Below, one piece after another: positions 25,981 to 35,473 of a stretch of 64,000 nucleotides of DNA (positions within the stretch are counted from its first letter, which is position 1; the number at the start of each line of letters is the position of its first letter). The notes beneath the pieces were generated by a model. The model was not told the DNA's origin, ran no database searches, and saw nothing but the letters and a program-made list of their open reading frames with translations. This stretch comes from Halodesulfovibrio sp. GTDB taxonomy: Bacteria > Desulfobacterota > Desulfovibrionia > Desulfovibrionales > Desulfovibrionaceae. Location of the stretch: assembly GCF_015482765.1 (NCBI RefSeq), contig NZ_JADMLB010000059.1:83475-147474 (forward strand). The letters run 5' to 3'. The translations under genes and the position numbers were made by a program.

Positions 25981-28900
25981 CTACGCTTCCAGTTTTTCAC
26001 CACAGAAGGGGCAGAATGCCATGCCTTCCATGGAGAGAGGCTTCTGGCAAGCCTCATTGCTGCAGCGGCGAGGAATTGGACCAAGCTCAATAAGCAGGTC
26101 GCCTTCTTTTACCGGAACCATCACTTTGGTTTCTTTGTAGTCAGCAGTTTTCAGTACGCGTTTAACCATAGCGTCAACTGGACTGATAACAGCTTTTTCC
26201 TGTTTCATGATCGAAACGTTGAAGAGTTCTTCACCCTTTTTAACTACATCACCCGGGTTAACATACATAACCCAAAGGTCACCGTTAGATGGTGCTGCTA
26301 TATGAAGTGGATTGTTTGGATCCGCTTTTTCGGTTCCAGAATTATCCTCTTCCTGTGGTGTTTCCACCTGAACATCATAACTCATTATATCAGAGTCGAG
26401 AACATAACGCACAACACATTTGCCATTTTTTGCAGGTTCTGAAACGTGCAAAATAGTCATGGAGTGTGGTTTTGCATTATCATCTACAAAGTGTAGTTCT
26501 CTACCTGTCTCAAGACCTTCAAACCAGACATCTAATGGAATATTGTTCGGGTTACCAAAGTCACGTCTGAAGCGAACAGTCTTAAGTGCGTCTGCCGGAT
26601 GGTTGAGGAACATTACAAATTCCTCATCTGTCGGCTTGCGGCGTACCTGATTAATGAAATCAACTTCTTCTGCCGCAAGGTTGGCATCTTCCAATGTAAC
26701 CAGTGGAGATACTTCGGTGCGGCTTTCAATGGCGTGTTTCCATTCAGTACCGAATGCGCTCTGGTATACCCAATCCGCAGGGAAGCCAAGCGGAAGTTTA
26801 CCAAATTTGCCAAGAAGTAGGTCACGGAAAGCATCGTTGCTATCTTGATAGATAGCAAGGCGTGCTTCTTTCATTTCTTCGCTCAGCTCATGTTCTGAGA
26901 ATTTGGTAACGTATTCGAGCACTTCCAACAAGTAGCGAACTTCTTCTTTGCCGCCACGTTTGTAAGCATTTGTTACCGCAAGAAACGCAGTATTCCAAGT
27001 GATCTGAGAGCCAGGTGTTACGTCGTGGTAACGAACAACTTTCCGGGTTCCAGCAAGGAATTTGAGCATGTATGGAAGAAGGTGAATGTACCCTTGCTTC
27101 AGTGCGCCTTCCTGAGAAGAAGAAGTTGCTCCGCCAGGCATTGCGTGATGTACAACATCGTGATCAATTCCCTGGAAGAACGGTGCAGTATATTTATCGT
27201 AGTAAGGCATGATTTGCTTAAGTGCAAAGTTGCATTCGCGAATCATATCCTTATTGAGGTTAGTTTTTAAACCAAGCTCATCTTCCATATAGGCCGCAGT
27301 AGAAAGAACTTCACCCTGCCCGTACCAGCGAACAGCAGAACCGAGTCCGGTGTCAACAATGTGTGCACCAGCTTTTGCAGCAGCACCAACTGTCGGTACA
27401 AAAAGACCGTCTGTGTAGTGTCTATGGTAGTGGGTAACAAGTGAAGGCCACTGTTTACGGATTGCGGTGATCAGTTCTGTCATAAAGCGTGGAGGGCAAA
27501 CGCCAGCCATGTCTTTAAGGCCGAGAATGATCATTTCAGAAGCTTGACGAGTACTTACGCCAGCCACATCAGCAACCATTGAAAGGATCGCTTCTGTTAC
27601 CTGTAAGTAGTGTTTAACATCAAAGCCTTTTGCCCATGAAAGAGAGATTGCCGGCTCAAAAACAACTTCTTTACGGTTAAGAGCTACTTCAGCAAACGGA
27701 CGCATGTTCTCGACATGGTTCAAGAAGTCGAAGCATCTGATAACATCGTAATGGTCACAGATCATTTCACCTGTTGCTCTCATTAAGTTCTGCGGCTGCG
27801 GTTTGTAGCCAAGAACGTTTGTTGAGCGGATGAGGATCTGTTTAAGTGTTTTTGGAGCGAATTGATTCCACTCTTTTGCTTCGGAGAACGGGTATGTCAT
27901 GTTCGCAAGCATAGCTACATGGAAATGTGCCCCGCCGCCATTTTCAATAGAGAAGAATCCGCAGTTATCAAGGTACGGACCGATAATTTTGTCTTCAGCA
28001 AGACGGAATCGGTTGCCACTGTTAGATTGTGTAAGGTCACGCGGTGTTGTGTCACAGAAATGTACGTAGTCTGTGTCGCGTACAAAGTCTAACAGAGCCT
28101 TGCGGTCTCCTTGCGGATATGCAGGCGCAGCCTTTAATACTGGCAGATCGATAGAAGGTAATACCGGTTTGAACTCACCGATGCGTGGAGTATCTTTTGA
28201 ACGGTACTCACCGAGTTGAACATGAGGGTTAAAGCCCTTTGCAGAAACTTCTGCAATCAACTTGGAAAGGCGTTCCGCTTCAGGAGCAAGATCTGTGTAG
28301 CACAGCAGTTCAGGGGTATTGCCAATAAAGTTAGTAGTAAAGTCGCCCTGTCTGAATTTAGGGTGACGGATAACCTGTTTGAAGAACGGAATCGTGGTTT
28401 TTACGCCGCCAATGGAATATTCGTTAAGAGCACGTTCCATTGTTCCCAGAACTTTTTTCCAACCACGACCATATGAGATGAGCAGCGCACCAGCAGAGTC
28501 GTAGTTTGAAGGGAAGTCATATCCTGCAGACAGGTTGGAGTCGATACGGATACCAGGACCACCAGGAGAGATGTATCGAGATACTACACCGCAGTTTGGT
28601 GCAAAATCATCCTGAGGGTCTTCACAGTTGATGCGCAGCTGCATAGCCATTTGTGATGGTGGAAACTCTTCCTCTTTGAGGCGAAGCTCTGCACCAAAGG
28701 CAACAGCAATTTGTTCTTCAACAAGATCAATACCGTAACGAACTTCAGTAATACCGTGTTCAACCTGTAACCTAGTGTTAACCTCAATAAGGTAAGGTTC
28801 CCCATCAGGTGTTACAAGGAATTCAACAGTAGCAAGTGAATCGTATCCTACAGCCTTAACAAGGCTACGTGAGTATCCTTTAAGGCGTTCGCGCAGTTCA

Positions 28901-29685
28901 GGCGTAATGAGTTCAGAAGGTGATGGAGTGATTTCCACGAGCTTCTGGTGGTTACGCTGGATACTGCAATCACGCTCGTCAAATGCGAATACGTTCCCGT
29001 GTTTGTCGCTGATTACCTGAATTTCGATGTGGCGTGCGGATGCAAGGAATTTCTCAATGTAGAGTCTAGGGTTACCGAAAGAAGCCTGCGCCATAGTGGA
29101 CGCTTTGATAAAGGCGCTTTCAAGCTCTTCCTGATTCTGGATTAAGAAAATACCGCGACCACCACCACCGCCTTCTGCTTTGAGCATAATCGGGAAGCCG
29201 ATTTCATCGCAGAATTTGCGTGCGGTAGGAATATCTACAGAGCCCTCGGAGCCTGGTACAACAGGGACGTTAAGTTTTTGTGCAAGAGCACGAACTTGAA
29301 CCTTGTTACCAAGTAAGTTCATTGATTCTGCTGTAGAACCAATGAAGATGATACCTTCTTCGGCACATCGTGTAGGGAATCTGTGATCTTCTGAGGCAAA
29401 GCCCCAACCCGGGTGAATAGCAACTACGCCGCGTTTTTTTGCCAGACTAATAATTCTGTCAATATCAAGGTACGCTCGAGGGTCAGAACCAAGTAAAAGA
29501 AGTTCTTGAGCGGCTGATGCGGCAGGAGACGTTTTATCGATATCTGTAGCCGTCATTACAGCTACAGCATCAAAACGCTCGCGAATTGAGCGACAAATAC
29601 GACGGGCAGGAATGCCCCTGTTGGCAACCAAAATTGGTTTGCCTTTCACTTCTTCCATAATTTCTTTAAACGTCTTAATCGCCAT
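25981..29685 (-). CDS. pyc: Pyruvate carboxylase with C-terminal zinc ribbon
   Basis: 1234 residues in one chain: biotin carboxylase domain (about 1-480, with GGGGRGIFL and the EVNTRLQVEH motif), carboxyltransferase (about 530-820, with FCDTTPRDLTQSNS and the GLKDMAGVCPP lysine region), linker, and a biotin carrier domain. The carrier site reads SIMKQEK (Lys about 1161) rather than the usual AMKM. After the carrier domain a short zinc ribbon follows (C1208, C1213, C1225, C1228: CX4C-X11-CX2C), which ordinary Pyc lacks. Converts pyruvate, bicarbonate and ATP to oxaloacetate. GAGGA precedes the ATG. birA lies just upstream. Confidence 0.92.
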   Translation of the reverse strand: MAIKTFKEIMEEVKGKPILVANRGIPARRICRSIRERFDAVAVMTATDIDKTSPAASAAQELLLLGSDPRAYLDIDRIISLAKKRGVVAIHPGWGFASEDHRFPTRCAEEGIIFIGSTAESMNLLGNKVQVRALAQKLNVPVVPGSEGSVDIPTARKFCDEIGFPIMLKAEGGGGGRGIFLIQNQEELESAFIKASTMAQASFGNPRLYIEKFLASARHIEIQVISDKHGNVFAFDERDCSIQRNHQKLVEITPSPSELITPELRERLKGYSRSLVKAVGYDSLATVEFLVTPDGEPYLIEVNTRLQVEHGITEVRYGIDLVEEQIAVAFGAELRLKEEEFPPSQMAMQLRINCEDPQDDFAPNCGVVSRYISPGGPGIRIDSNLSAGYDFPSNYDSAGALLISYGRGWKKVLGTMERALNEYSIGGVKTTIPFFKQVIRHPKFRQGDFTTNFIGNTPELLCYTDLAPEAERLSKLIAEVSAKGFNPHVQLGEYRSKDTPRIGEFKPVLPSIDLPVLKAAPAYPQGDRKALLDFVRDTDYVHFCDTTPRDLTQSNSGNRFRLAEDKIIGPYLDNCGFFSIENGGGAHFHVAMLANMTYPFSEAKEWNQFAPKTLKQILIRSTNVLGYKPQPQNLMRATGEMICDHYDVIRCFDFLNHVENMRPFAEVALNRKEVVFEPAISLSWAKGFDVKHYLQVTEAILSMVADVAGVSTRQASEMIILGLKDMAGVCPPRFMTELITAIRKQWPSLVTHYHRHYTDGLFVPTVGAAAKAGAHIVDTGLGSAVRWYGQGEVLSTAAYMEDELGLKTNLNKDMIRECNFALKQIMPYYDKYTAPFFQGIDHDVVHHAMPGGATSSSQEGALKQGYIHLLPYMLKFLAGTRKVVRYHDVTPGSQITWNTAFLAVTNAYKRGGKEEVRYLLEVLEYVTKFSEHELSEEMKEARLAIYQDSNDAFRDLLLGKFGKLPLGFPADWVYQSAFGTEWKHAIESRTEVSPLVTLEDANLAAEEVDFINQVRRKPTDEEFVMFLNHPADALKTVRFRRDFGNPNNIPLDVWFEGLETGRELHFVDDNAKPHSMTILHVSEPAKNGKCVVRYVLDSDIMSYDVQVETPQEEDNSGTEKADPNNPLHIAAPSNGDLWVMYVNPGDVVKKGEELFNVSIMKQEKAVISPVDAMVKRVLKTADYKETKVMVPVKEGDLLIELGPIPRRCSNEACQKPLSMEGMAFCPFCGEKLEA

Positions 29686-29747
29686 TCAATCCTCGTTATG
29701 CAGCGTCGGTGACATTTTGCAAATAAATAACCCATCGGGTGAAATAA

Positions 29748-30638
29748 TCACGGGTGGAGGGAAATACTACCGTTATGAATAATCTTCTCTTCGTCTTTTT
29801 GTCGAAGCTTAAGACCACCATCTTCAGAAATACCCATTATCCTGCCCGACCGATTGATTAGATCACTTCCGTGGATCCATACTTCTCGCCCCAGCCAAGC
29901 AAGTTGTTTTTCAACACTCGAAATTAATTTCGCGGTAGTATACTGAACAACCTGTGCGTTGTAGCAAAAATGCATGTAGTCTACAAGTGTCTGCCACACC
30001 TGTAATATCGGCAGTGTTTGTTCTTTTTTGCACAAACACCCGGCAGGAACTGCCCATTCATTGCGTAACTGCTCTGCTGGCGGGTGAGAATGCACATTTA
30101 TTCCAATACCTGCCATTAATTTTCCGGCTCGTTCTTCAAGTAATATTCCGCCAACTTTTCTATCGTCTACTAAAATATCGTTCGGCCATTTTATTCGAGC
30201 ATTATAGCCGAGCTCTTGAAGTGCCTTTGCTAGTAAGAAGCCAATTACTAGTGAGCCGAGTTCGTTAGCAAAGAATCCGGTGGATGGTAGTCGCAACGCT
30301 GCATAAATATTTCCTTCTGGAGAATCCCATCCCCTTCGTAACTGCCCTCTTCCACTTTGCTGACGTGTTCCTAAAATTGAATCCCATTCATCTAATAGTT
30401 CTTGTTCATTGAAAATGCGGGCTACATCCAATGTGGAACTACATACTCCACTGATGAAAATATTTGCCGGAAAATGTGGCAAATCGTCTGCTAAAAAAGA
30501 AAATTTGTGTTGTTGCGTTGGTAACCATCTTCGGTCGAGTAAGGAGTTCCAACCAGTATGCGAGTTGGCAATTTTTGCAGGTGTTGTGTCAGAGCAGATC
30601 TCTGGTATTGCTTGATTGATAATAAAACAAGTAGACAT
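29748..30638 (-). CDS. birA: Biotin-protein ligase
   Basis: 296 residues. Attaches biotin to carrier lysines via biotinyl-AMP. Visible: GTRQQSGRGQLRRGW (biotinyl-AMP loop, with R in place of the usual third G), IKWPNDILVDDRKVGGIL with the catalytic lysine, and GIGINVHS; the C-terminal SH3-like domain follows. There is no N-terminal winged helix, so it should not repress transcription; instead about 60 residues of unclear role precede the catalytic part. It ends 62 bases before pyc, its likely substrate gene, on the same strand. Confidence 0.9.
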   Translation of the reverse strand: MSTCFIINQAIPEICSDTTPAKIANSHTGWNSLLDRRWLPTQQHKFSFLADDLPHFPANIFISGVCSSTLDVARIFNEQELLDEWDSILGTRQQSGRGQLRRGWDSPEGNIYAALRLPSTGFFANELGSLVIGFLLAKALQELGYNARIKWPNDILVDDRKVGGILLEERAGKLMAGIGINVHSHPPAEQLRNEWAVPAGCLCKKEQTLPILQVWQTLVDYMHFCYNAQVVQYTTAKLISSVEKQLAWLGREVWIHGSDLINRSGRIMGISEDGGLKLRQKDEEKIIHNGSISLHP

Positions 30639-30708
30639 AAATGCTGTCCATGAGCGTATCTATGAGGTTTTTCTTGGAAACTATCTTTGCATGCAGTATG
30701 ACTAAGAG

Positions 30709-31821
30709 ATGAAATTTTATTTAGTCGGCGGCGCAGTACGCGATATGTTACTTGGTATTTCTCCAAAAGAATACGATTTCGTATTTGATGGAACAGTTGA
30801 TGAATTTATAAGCCGCAATCCTAGAGCACGCAAGGCTGGAAATGATTTCAATATTTGTATTCTTAACGGTATAGAATATGCTCCGATAAGAGGGACTTCT
30901 ATACAGCAAGATTTACAATTTAGGGATGTTACAATTAATGCTCTTGCCCTTGATGAATGTGGACAACTTTATTCTTTGCCTCGTACATTAAGCGATTTAG
31001 AAAGAAAAATTTTACGACCCGCTTCGGATACAGCTTTTATAAAAGATCCACTACGCGTTTTTAGGGTTGCACGTTTTGCTGCGGAGTATTCAGATTTTAC
31101 AGTACACCCTGATGCCATTCGTCAAATGCGGATAGTTTCTGAGAGTGGATTACTGCAGTCGTTAACTGCAGAGCGAGTTGCACTTGAACTAATGAAAGCT
31201 TTGCACGCGGCACAGCCTGGACGTTTTTTAGAGGTCTTGAATGATGCTGATTGCTTGGAGCCATGGTTTTTAGAGTTGAGTAGGATGTCTACAATTCCTG
31301 CCGGTCCCGTAGAGTATCATTTATCTGATTGCCTTGCACACACTGTAAACGCTGTTAATAAGTGTGTCCCAGATAGCGTTGCCTGCTATATGGCTCTTTG
31401 TCATGATCTTGGAAAGCAAGAGACACCAGAAGGCTTGCTTCCTCGCCATATTGGGCATGAAAAACGTGGTGAAGCGCTTGCACGGCAGCTAGGCGAAAGA
31501 TTAAAGCTTCCAAAGCGATTAATTAAGGCTGGCGCACTAGCGGCTCGCCAGCATATGAAAGGGGGTGACTACCCTTCCCTGCGAGCTGGGACAAAAGTTG
31601 ATCTATTATTGTCCCTTCATAAATTGGAGTTGATGGAACCTTTTTTTGAAATGGTTAAAGCTGATTCAGGGAAAGATCATTTTTTGAGCGCAAAGCAGGA
31701 TTTGGACGTTGTTCTCTCGGTTTCTTTGCCTTTAGAAAAGCAAAACCTGGGAGAGGAGTCTGGTATTTTTTTGCGCCAGCTCCGATGCATGAAATTAGCG
31801 TCTTCTTTTTCCAGAGAATAA
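30709..31821 (+). CDS. Class II tRNA nucleotidyltransferase, probable CC-adding, with HD domain
   Basis: 370 residues, resembling the E. coli CCA enzyme head (YLVGGAVRDMLLG at 4-16) and an HD phosphohydrolase domain (CHDLGK, 231-236). Two differences matter. The first metal-binding Asp of the DxD pair is Glu (E21-Y22-D23), and the RRD motif reads FRD (71-73). The flexible loop between these motifs is about 17 residues shorter than in E. coli (only RGTSIQQDL remains). Loss of this loop is the known hallmark of CC-adding enzymes. It is divergent from birA and has a terminator just after the stop. The A-adding partner is at 1376-4048. Confidence 0.85.
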   Translation: MKFYLVGGAVRDMLLGISPKEYDFVFDGTVDEFISRNPRARKAGNDFNICILNGIEYAPIRGTSIQQDLQFRDVTINALALDECGQLYSLPRTLSDLERKILRPASDTAFIKDPLRVFRVARFAAEYSDFTVHPDAIRQMRIVSESGLLQSLTAERVALELMKALHAAQPGRFLEVLNDADCLEPWFLELSRMSTIPAGPVEYHLSDCLAHTVNAVNKCVPDSVACYMALCHDLGKQETPEGLLPRHIGHEKRGEALARQLGERLKLPKRLIKAGALAARQHMKGGDYPSLRAGTKVDLLLSLHKLELMEPFFEMVKADSGKDHFLSAKQDLDVVLSVSLPLEKQNLGEESGIFLRQLRCMKLASSFSRE

Positions 31822-31823
31822 AA

Positions 31824-31857
31824 AAGCCCCGAAGAAAAAATCTTCGGGGCTTAATTT
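31824..31857 (+). terminator. Terminator after the CC-adding enzyme gene
   Basis: AAGCCCCGAAGA / TCTTCGGGGCTT, 12-bp perfect stem, AAAAA loop, then AATTTT. It also lies 17 bases past the end of the convergent ppaC gene. Confidence 0.9.
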
Positions 31858-31873
31858 TAGAGAGAGTTACCTA

Positions 31874-32788
31874 CTATTTGAAAGCTTTTTCAAAGTTAGG
31901 AACAACCTGTTTTTTACGGCTCATTACGCCGTCAAGCCATACGGAGTCGCTACCTGCAACGCCGAATGCTTTTTCAACAACTGATGCGTCGTCAGAGCAG
32001 ATGAGCATTTCAGAGCCTTCTTTCATAATGTCTGTGAGAAGAAGGAATACGGAATGACGACCGTCTGCTTTTACTTTAGCAATTTCTTCTTTAAGGCCGG
32101 ACTTAACAGCGTCGAGAAGAGAAAGATCAACTACTTCAAGCTGGCCGATACCAACTTTGTTGCCGTTCATGTCAAAGTCTTTGTAGTCACGGAAAACAAG
32201 TTCTTCCATGGTTGCGCCATCAACAGCGGATTTAACTTTGAACATGTCCATACCGAGAGCGGTAGTGTCAGAAACGTTAGCGAGTTTAGCGAGAGCTTCT
32301 ACTGCCACTTTGTCAGCATCGGTGCAAGTTACAGACTTGAACATTACGGTATCTGAAAGGATAGCGCAAAGCATGCCGCCTGCAATACCAGCAGGGATTT
32401 CAAGACCGTAGTGGTCGTAGAAGCCTTTGATTGCTGTACAGCTACAACCAACAGGCCATACCCACATTTCGAGTGGGTTAGATGTAGTGATATCGCCCAG
32501 TTTGTGGTGGTCGATTACGCCACAGATTTCAGCATCGTCAATATCAGCAGGAAGCTGTGTTTTATCAGAAGTATCGACGAGCCATACTTTCTGTCCTGCA
32601 ACAGAAGTGACAACTTCTGGAGCTTCAAGGCCGAATTTTTCAAGAACGAATGCAGATTCAGGGGTAACTTCACCCTGTGCTACAGCTTTTGCTTCGATGC
32701 CACGTTTATTGAGTGCATCCGCAACAGCGATTGCAGAAATGATAGAGTCAGTGTCCGGGTTCATATGTCCCAATACGAGTACTGCCAT
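31874..32788 (-). CDS. ppaC: Manganese-dependent inorganic pyrophosphatase (family II)
   Basis: 304 residues, DHH superfamily. Metal ligands visible: GHMNPDTDS (H, D, D), VDTSD, the DHH triad GVIDHHKLGD near residue 90, and the C-terminal SRKKQVVP substrate loop. It has no CBS insertion. It hydrolyses the PPi made by sulfate activation (ATP sulfurylase), which suits a sulfate reducer. The start ATG follows GGAGG at eight bases; a 31-codon longer frame is not used. Confidence 0.93.
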   Translation of the reverse strand: MAVLVLGHMNPDTDSIISAIAVADALNKRGIEAKAVAQGEVTPESAFVLEKFGLEAPEVVTSVAGQKVWLVDTSDKTQLPADIDDAEICGVIDHHKLGDITTSNPLEMWVWPVGCSCTAIKGFYDHYGLEIPAGIAGGMLCAILSDTVMFKSVTCTDADKVAVEALAKLANVSDTTALGMDMFKVKSAVDGATMEELVFRDYKDFDMNGNKVGIGQLEVVDLSLLDAVKSGLKEEIAKVKADGRHSVFLLLTDIMKEGSEMLICSDDASVVEKAFGVAGSDSVWLDGVMSRKKQVVPNFEKAFK

Positions 32789-32925
32789 GGTAATTTCCTC
32801 CAGAAATTGTTGTAACGCGTTGTTCACGCCTATTTCCAAACTGAGTTTGTGACAGATAGCACAAACTAAATCGGCTGCCAAGTGCTACCGCGTTACTAAA
32901 TGCATTTTTTTTATCATGCAGAGAC

Positions 32926-33641
32926 TTATAAATTGGTAATAACTACCACGGCAAAGAGGAAAAAGAAGAAGGAATAGTAGGCATGACGGACTCTAAGGGA
33001 AAGAACTCCGCCCAGAGCGGCGAAGAACCATAAATAACTCCAAGAAAGGCCAGAACATTCAATAATAGAGCCATAAACGTCATATGAAATGGAGATCGTG
33101 CTAATTAGCACAAGCAGGTACATAAAGAAGAAAACAAAGTTCACACCGAAGGTTTGAAGCAAGGCTTTGTTAATAATTTTATGTAAAAAAAGTTGCTCAT
33201 CTACTACGTTTTCAGGATGTGCCAAGGCAAGTAGTTCATTGTGATGGCTATTATGGCGCTGGCGAAGTGTTTGTTCAAGGTAAGGACTGATTAACGCCGC
33301 AGGCATTGCCAATACCATTGGTATTACTAATTGGGATGGAAATTGTAATGAAAAAAAGCTGGCTGCGGCTAACGTTGCAACCAGCGATGCAGTTCCATTT
33401 GGGGGGATGTAGGTGCCGACTGGAAAGAGGTCAAGCCAGAACAATTCAAAAAAGATAGCAGCTGGAAGCGCGAGCTCCCACTCTCCTGTTATTATTGCCC
33501 AGAAAAAGCCAATGGCTAGCGGGCGCTCAACAAAACCTAAATTAATGTTAGTTCGCAGCAGCGCTAGGATGGCAAAAAAAAAGCGTATCCACTAATCCAA
33601 GGAATTGAAGAAAGTTGAATAACAGGAAAAACAGCATCCAT
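32926..33641 (-). pseudogene. PTS mannose-family IIC, interrupted by a one-base frameshift
   Basis: Membrane component of a mannose-type PTS. An ATG at 33641, after AAGGGG, gives 22 residues (MDAVFPVIQLSSIPWISGYA, then F) and then a TAG stop. One extra base in the run of nine T (plus strand A, 33574-33582) would restore a continuous frame: AFFFAILALLRTNINLGFVERPL and on to the intact 170-residue remainder (TYIPPNGTASLVA is typical IIC). The rest is undamaged, so the break is recent, phase-variable, bypassed by slippage, or a sequencing error. It follows IIB by two bases. No IID gene is present. Confidence 0.8.
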
Positions 33642-33643
33642 TA

Positions 33644-34099
33644 CTATAACCCCTTAATTTGTAATGGTTGGTTTGGGACACAACGAAAATCTAAAACGAT
33701 TTCATGGTTGGCAAAAAACTTGAGACACTCTTCATCGTGATCTGAAATAGCAATGTGATCACATAATTGTTTTTTGCCCGGTGCATAATGCAAATTACCG
33801 ATGTTTATGGATTCGAAAGAAAAACCTTCATCATGAATTCGTTTAGCATCATCACAGTCGGCAACAATAATTAGTGTTTCTTGCAGGTTGTTGCTCTGAG
33901 CATATCCCATAATGTCTGAGATATGGATGAAGTCTACAGAAATGCGTCCTGGAATTGCTAGCGTTGCAATTTGTTGACGTAAAACGTCATCTGCAAAGTC
34001 ATCATTTACTACAAGCAAATGCTTAGCGTTGGTATAGGGGATCCAAGTTTCGATGACTTGTCCATGAATGAGGCGATTGTCAATGCGTATCCAAGCCAT
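33644..34099 (-). CDS. PTS mannose-family IIB
   Basis: 151 residues; opens with IRIDNRLIHGQVIETWIP, whose H12 receives phosphate from IIA. Length is normal for ManX-type IIB. It lies three bases after IIA and two before IIC. As there is no IID next to it and PtsN/RapZ are nearby, the set may serve regulation rather than sugar uptake. Confidence 0.9.
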   Translation of the reverse strand: MAWIRIDNRLIHGQVIETWIPYTNAKHLLVVNDDFADDVLRQQIATLAIPGRISVDFIHISDIMGYAQSNNLQETLIIVADCDDAKRIHDEGFSFESINIGNLHYAPGKKQLCDHIAISDHDEECLKFFANHEIVLDFRCVPNQPLQIKGL

Positions 34100-34102
34100 A
34101 AC

Positions 34103-34537
34103 TTACTCGTTTACCTTACTTCGTAGGATTTCACCGGCCATAACGATTCCCTTCCCACCCGCATCTTTTGCTTCAATGGCAAGTCGATCAAGTGTCATGG
34201 TGCGACAGCCGAAAACTTTAAGAAGCATTGGCAGGTTTACTCCGGTTAATACTTCTAAATGACGTGTGCCCAGCAAAGAGAGGCTTAAGTTTGTCGGGGT
34301 TCCTCCGAACATATCGGTAAGAATAAGAACTCCTCGACCTTCATCAACATTTTCAACCATATCTTTTATGGCAGCGACTGTTTCAGAAACATCTTTTTCG
34401 CTATCAACACTAACAGTTTCACAAGAAGATTGTTTCCCCATAATTACTTCAGCAGCACTCAAAAGAGCTGCGCCATAGTTTGTATGGGTAACAATAACTA
34501 CACCAATATTTTTTTCTTCGGGAAATGTAGTAGACAT
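34103..34537 (-). CDS. PTS mannose-family IIA
   Basis: 144 residues. H18 in VIVTHTNYG is the phosphorylation site; LTDMFGGTPTN is the family signature. Accepts phosphate from HPr and passes it to IIB. The next gene follows three bases later. Confidence 0.9.
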   Translation of the reverse strand: MSTTFPEEKNIGVVIVTHTNYGAALLSAAEVIMGKQSSCETVSVDSEKDVSETVAAIKDMVENVDEGRGVLILTDMFGGTPTNLSLSLLGTRHLEVLTGVNLPMLLKVFGCRTMTLDRLAIEAKDAGGKGIVMAGEILRSKVNE

Positions 34538-34570
34538 GAGATTATCGTATTATTGTTGTTAGCTTAGGCG

Positions 34571-35461
34571 TTACGCCAAGGTAATATGACGATGCTCTTT
34601 TGAAACAGCAAAGTCTGATTTTTTTAAGAATTTGTAGATGGCCTCAGTTACTGCGACAGAACGATGGCGTCCACCAGTGCAACCAAATGCTATTGTGATT
34701 CGGTAACGCCCTTCTTTCTCCATTTGTAACAATGTAAAATGCAGTAAGTCTTCAAGTTTTTTTAAATAGGTCTGCCCCATGCTGTTTTCAAGAACGTACT
34801 CAACAACAGGGGTATCCTGACCGCTATACTGACGCAACGTGTGATCATGATACGGATTCGGCAAGAAGCGTAGATCAAATATCATGTCAGCTTCTGAAGG
34901 CGTGCTATGTTTAAAGCCAAAGCTCATTATATGAACTTTAAGCCCTTTTGCATCGTTTTCTTCAGATTGCCATCTGCGTTGTAAAACCCGCCGCAGGTCA
35001 TGAATAGAATACTCAGATGTATCAAAAACAAAGTCTGCTTCTGCTCTTGCAGCAGTCATAAGCATTCGTTCATTGGTCATGGCCTGTTCAAGGCCGATAC
35101 CATTCCCCTCAAAGGGGTGCGGACGTCTAGTTTCTTTGTATCGTCGTAAAATGACATCTGCCCGCGATTCAAGAAAAATCACAGTTGGCGAATATCCGTT
35201 GGCAATTAATGTTTGAATGATTTCTGACCATTCGCTTTTTAATGTGCACTGACGAACATCCAGACCCAGAACAACCCCCTTATACCCTTCAAGACTGCAC
35301 CCTGTTAGTACATCCATAATTTGTGGAGCCATGGATACAGGCAGTCCGTCAATGGTGTAATACACCATATCTTCGAAGACCTTGAGGGCGCTACTTTTGC
35401 CAGCGCCAGAGAGGCCGGCAACAATAATAACGGGGATTGCGGGTTGAGAAGCAGATGTCAT
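34571..35461 (-). CDS. rapZ: RapZ/YvcJ-family nucleotide-binding adaptor
   Basis: 296 residues. Walker A GLSGAGKS at 16-23, FLESRADVILRRYKETRRPHP in the middle, and the C-terminal GCTGGRHRSVAV block that binds a phosphorylated ligand. In E. coli RapZ guides RNase E to GlmZ and senses glucosamine-6-phosphate; in Gram-positives YvcJ has other roles. It sits between ptsN and PTS IIA, the usual rpoN-cluster place. Confidence 0.92.
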   Translation of the reverse strand: MTSASQPAIPVIIVAGLSGAGKSSALKVFEDMVYYTIDGLPVSMAPQIMDVLTGCSLEGYKGVVLGLDVRQCTLKSEWSEIIQTLIANGYSPTVIFLESRADVILRRYKETRRPHPFEGNGIGLEQAMTNERMLMTAARAEADFVFDTSEYSIHDLRRVLQRRWQSEENDAKGLKVHIMSFGFKHSTPSEADMIFDLRFLPNPYHDHTLRQYSGQDTPVVEYVLENSMGQTYLKKLEDLLHFTLLQMEKEGRYRITIAFGCTGGRHRSVAVTEAIYKFLKKSDFAVSKEHRHITLA

Positions 35462-35473
35462 GACACTCTCATG

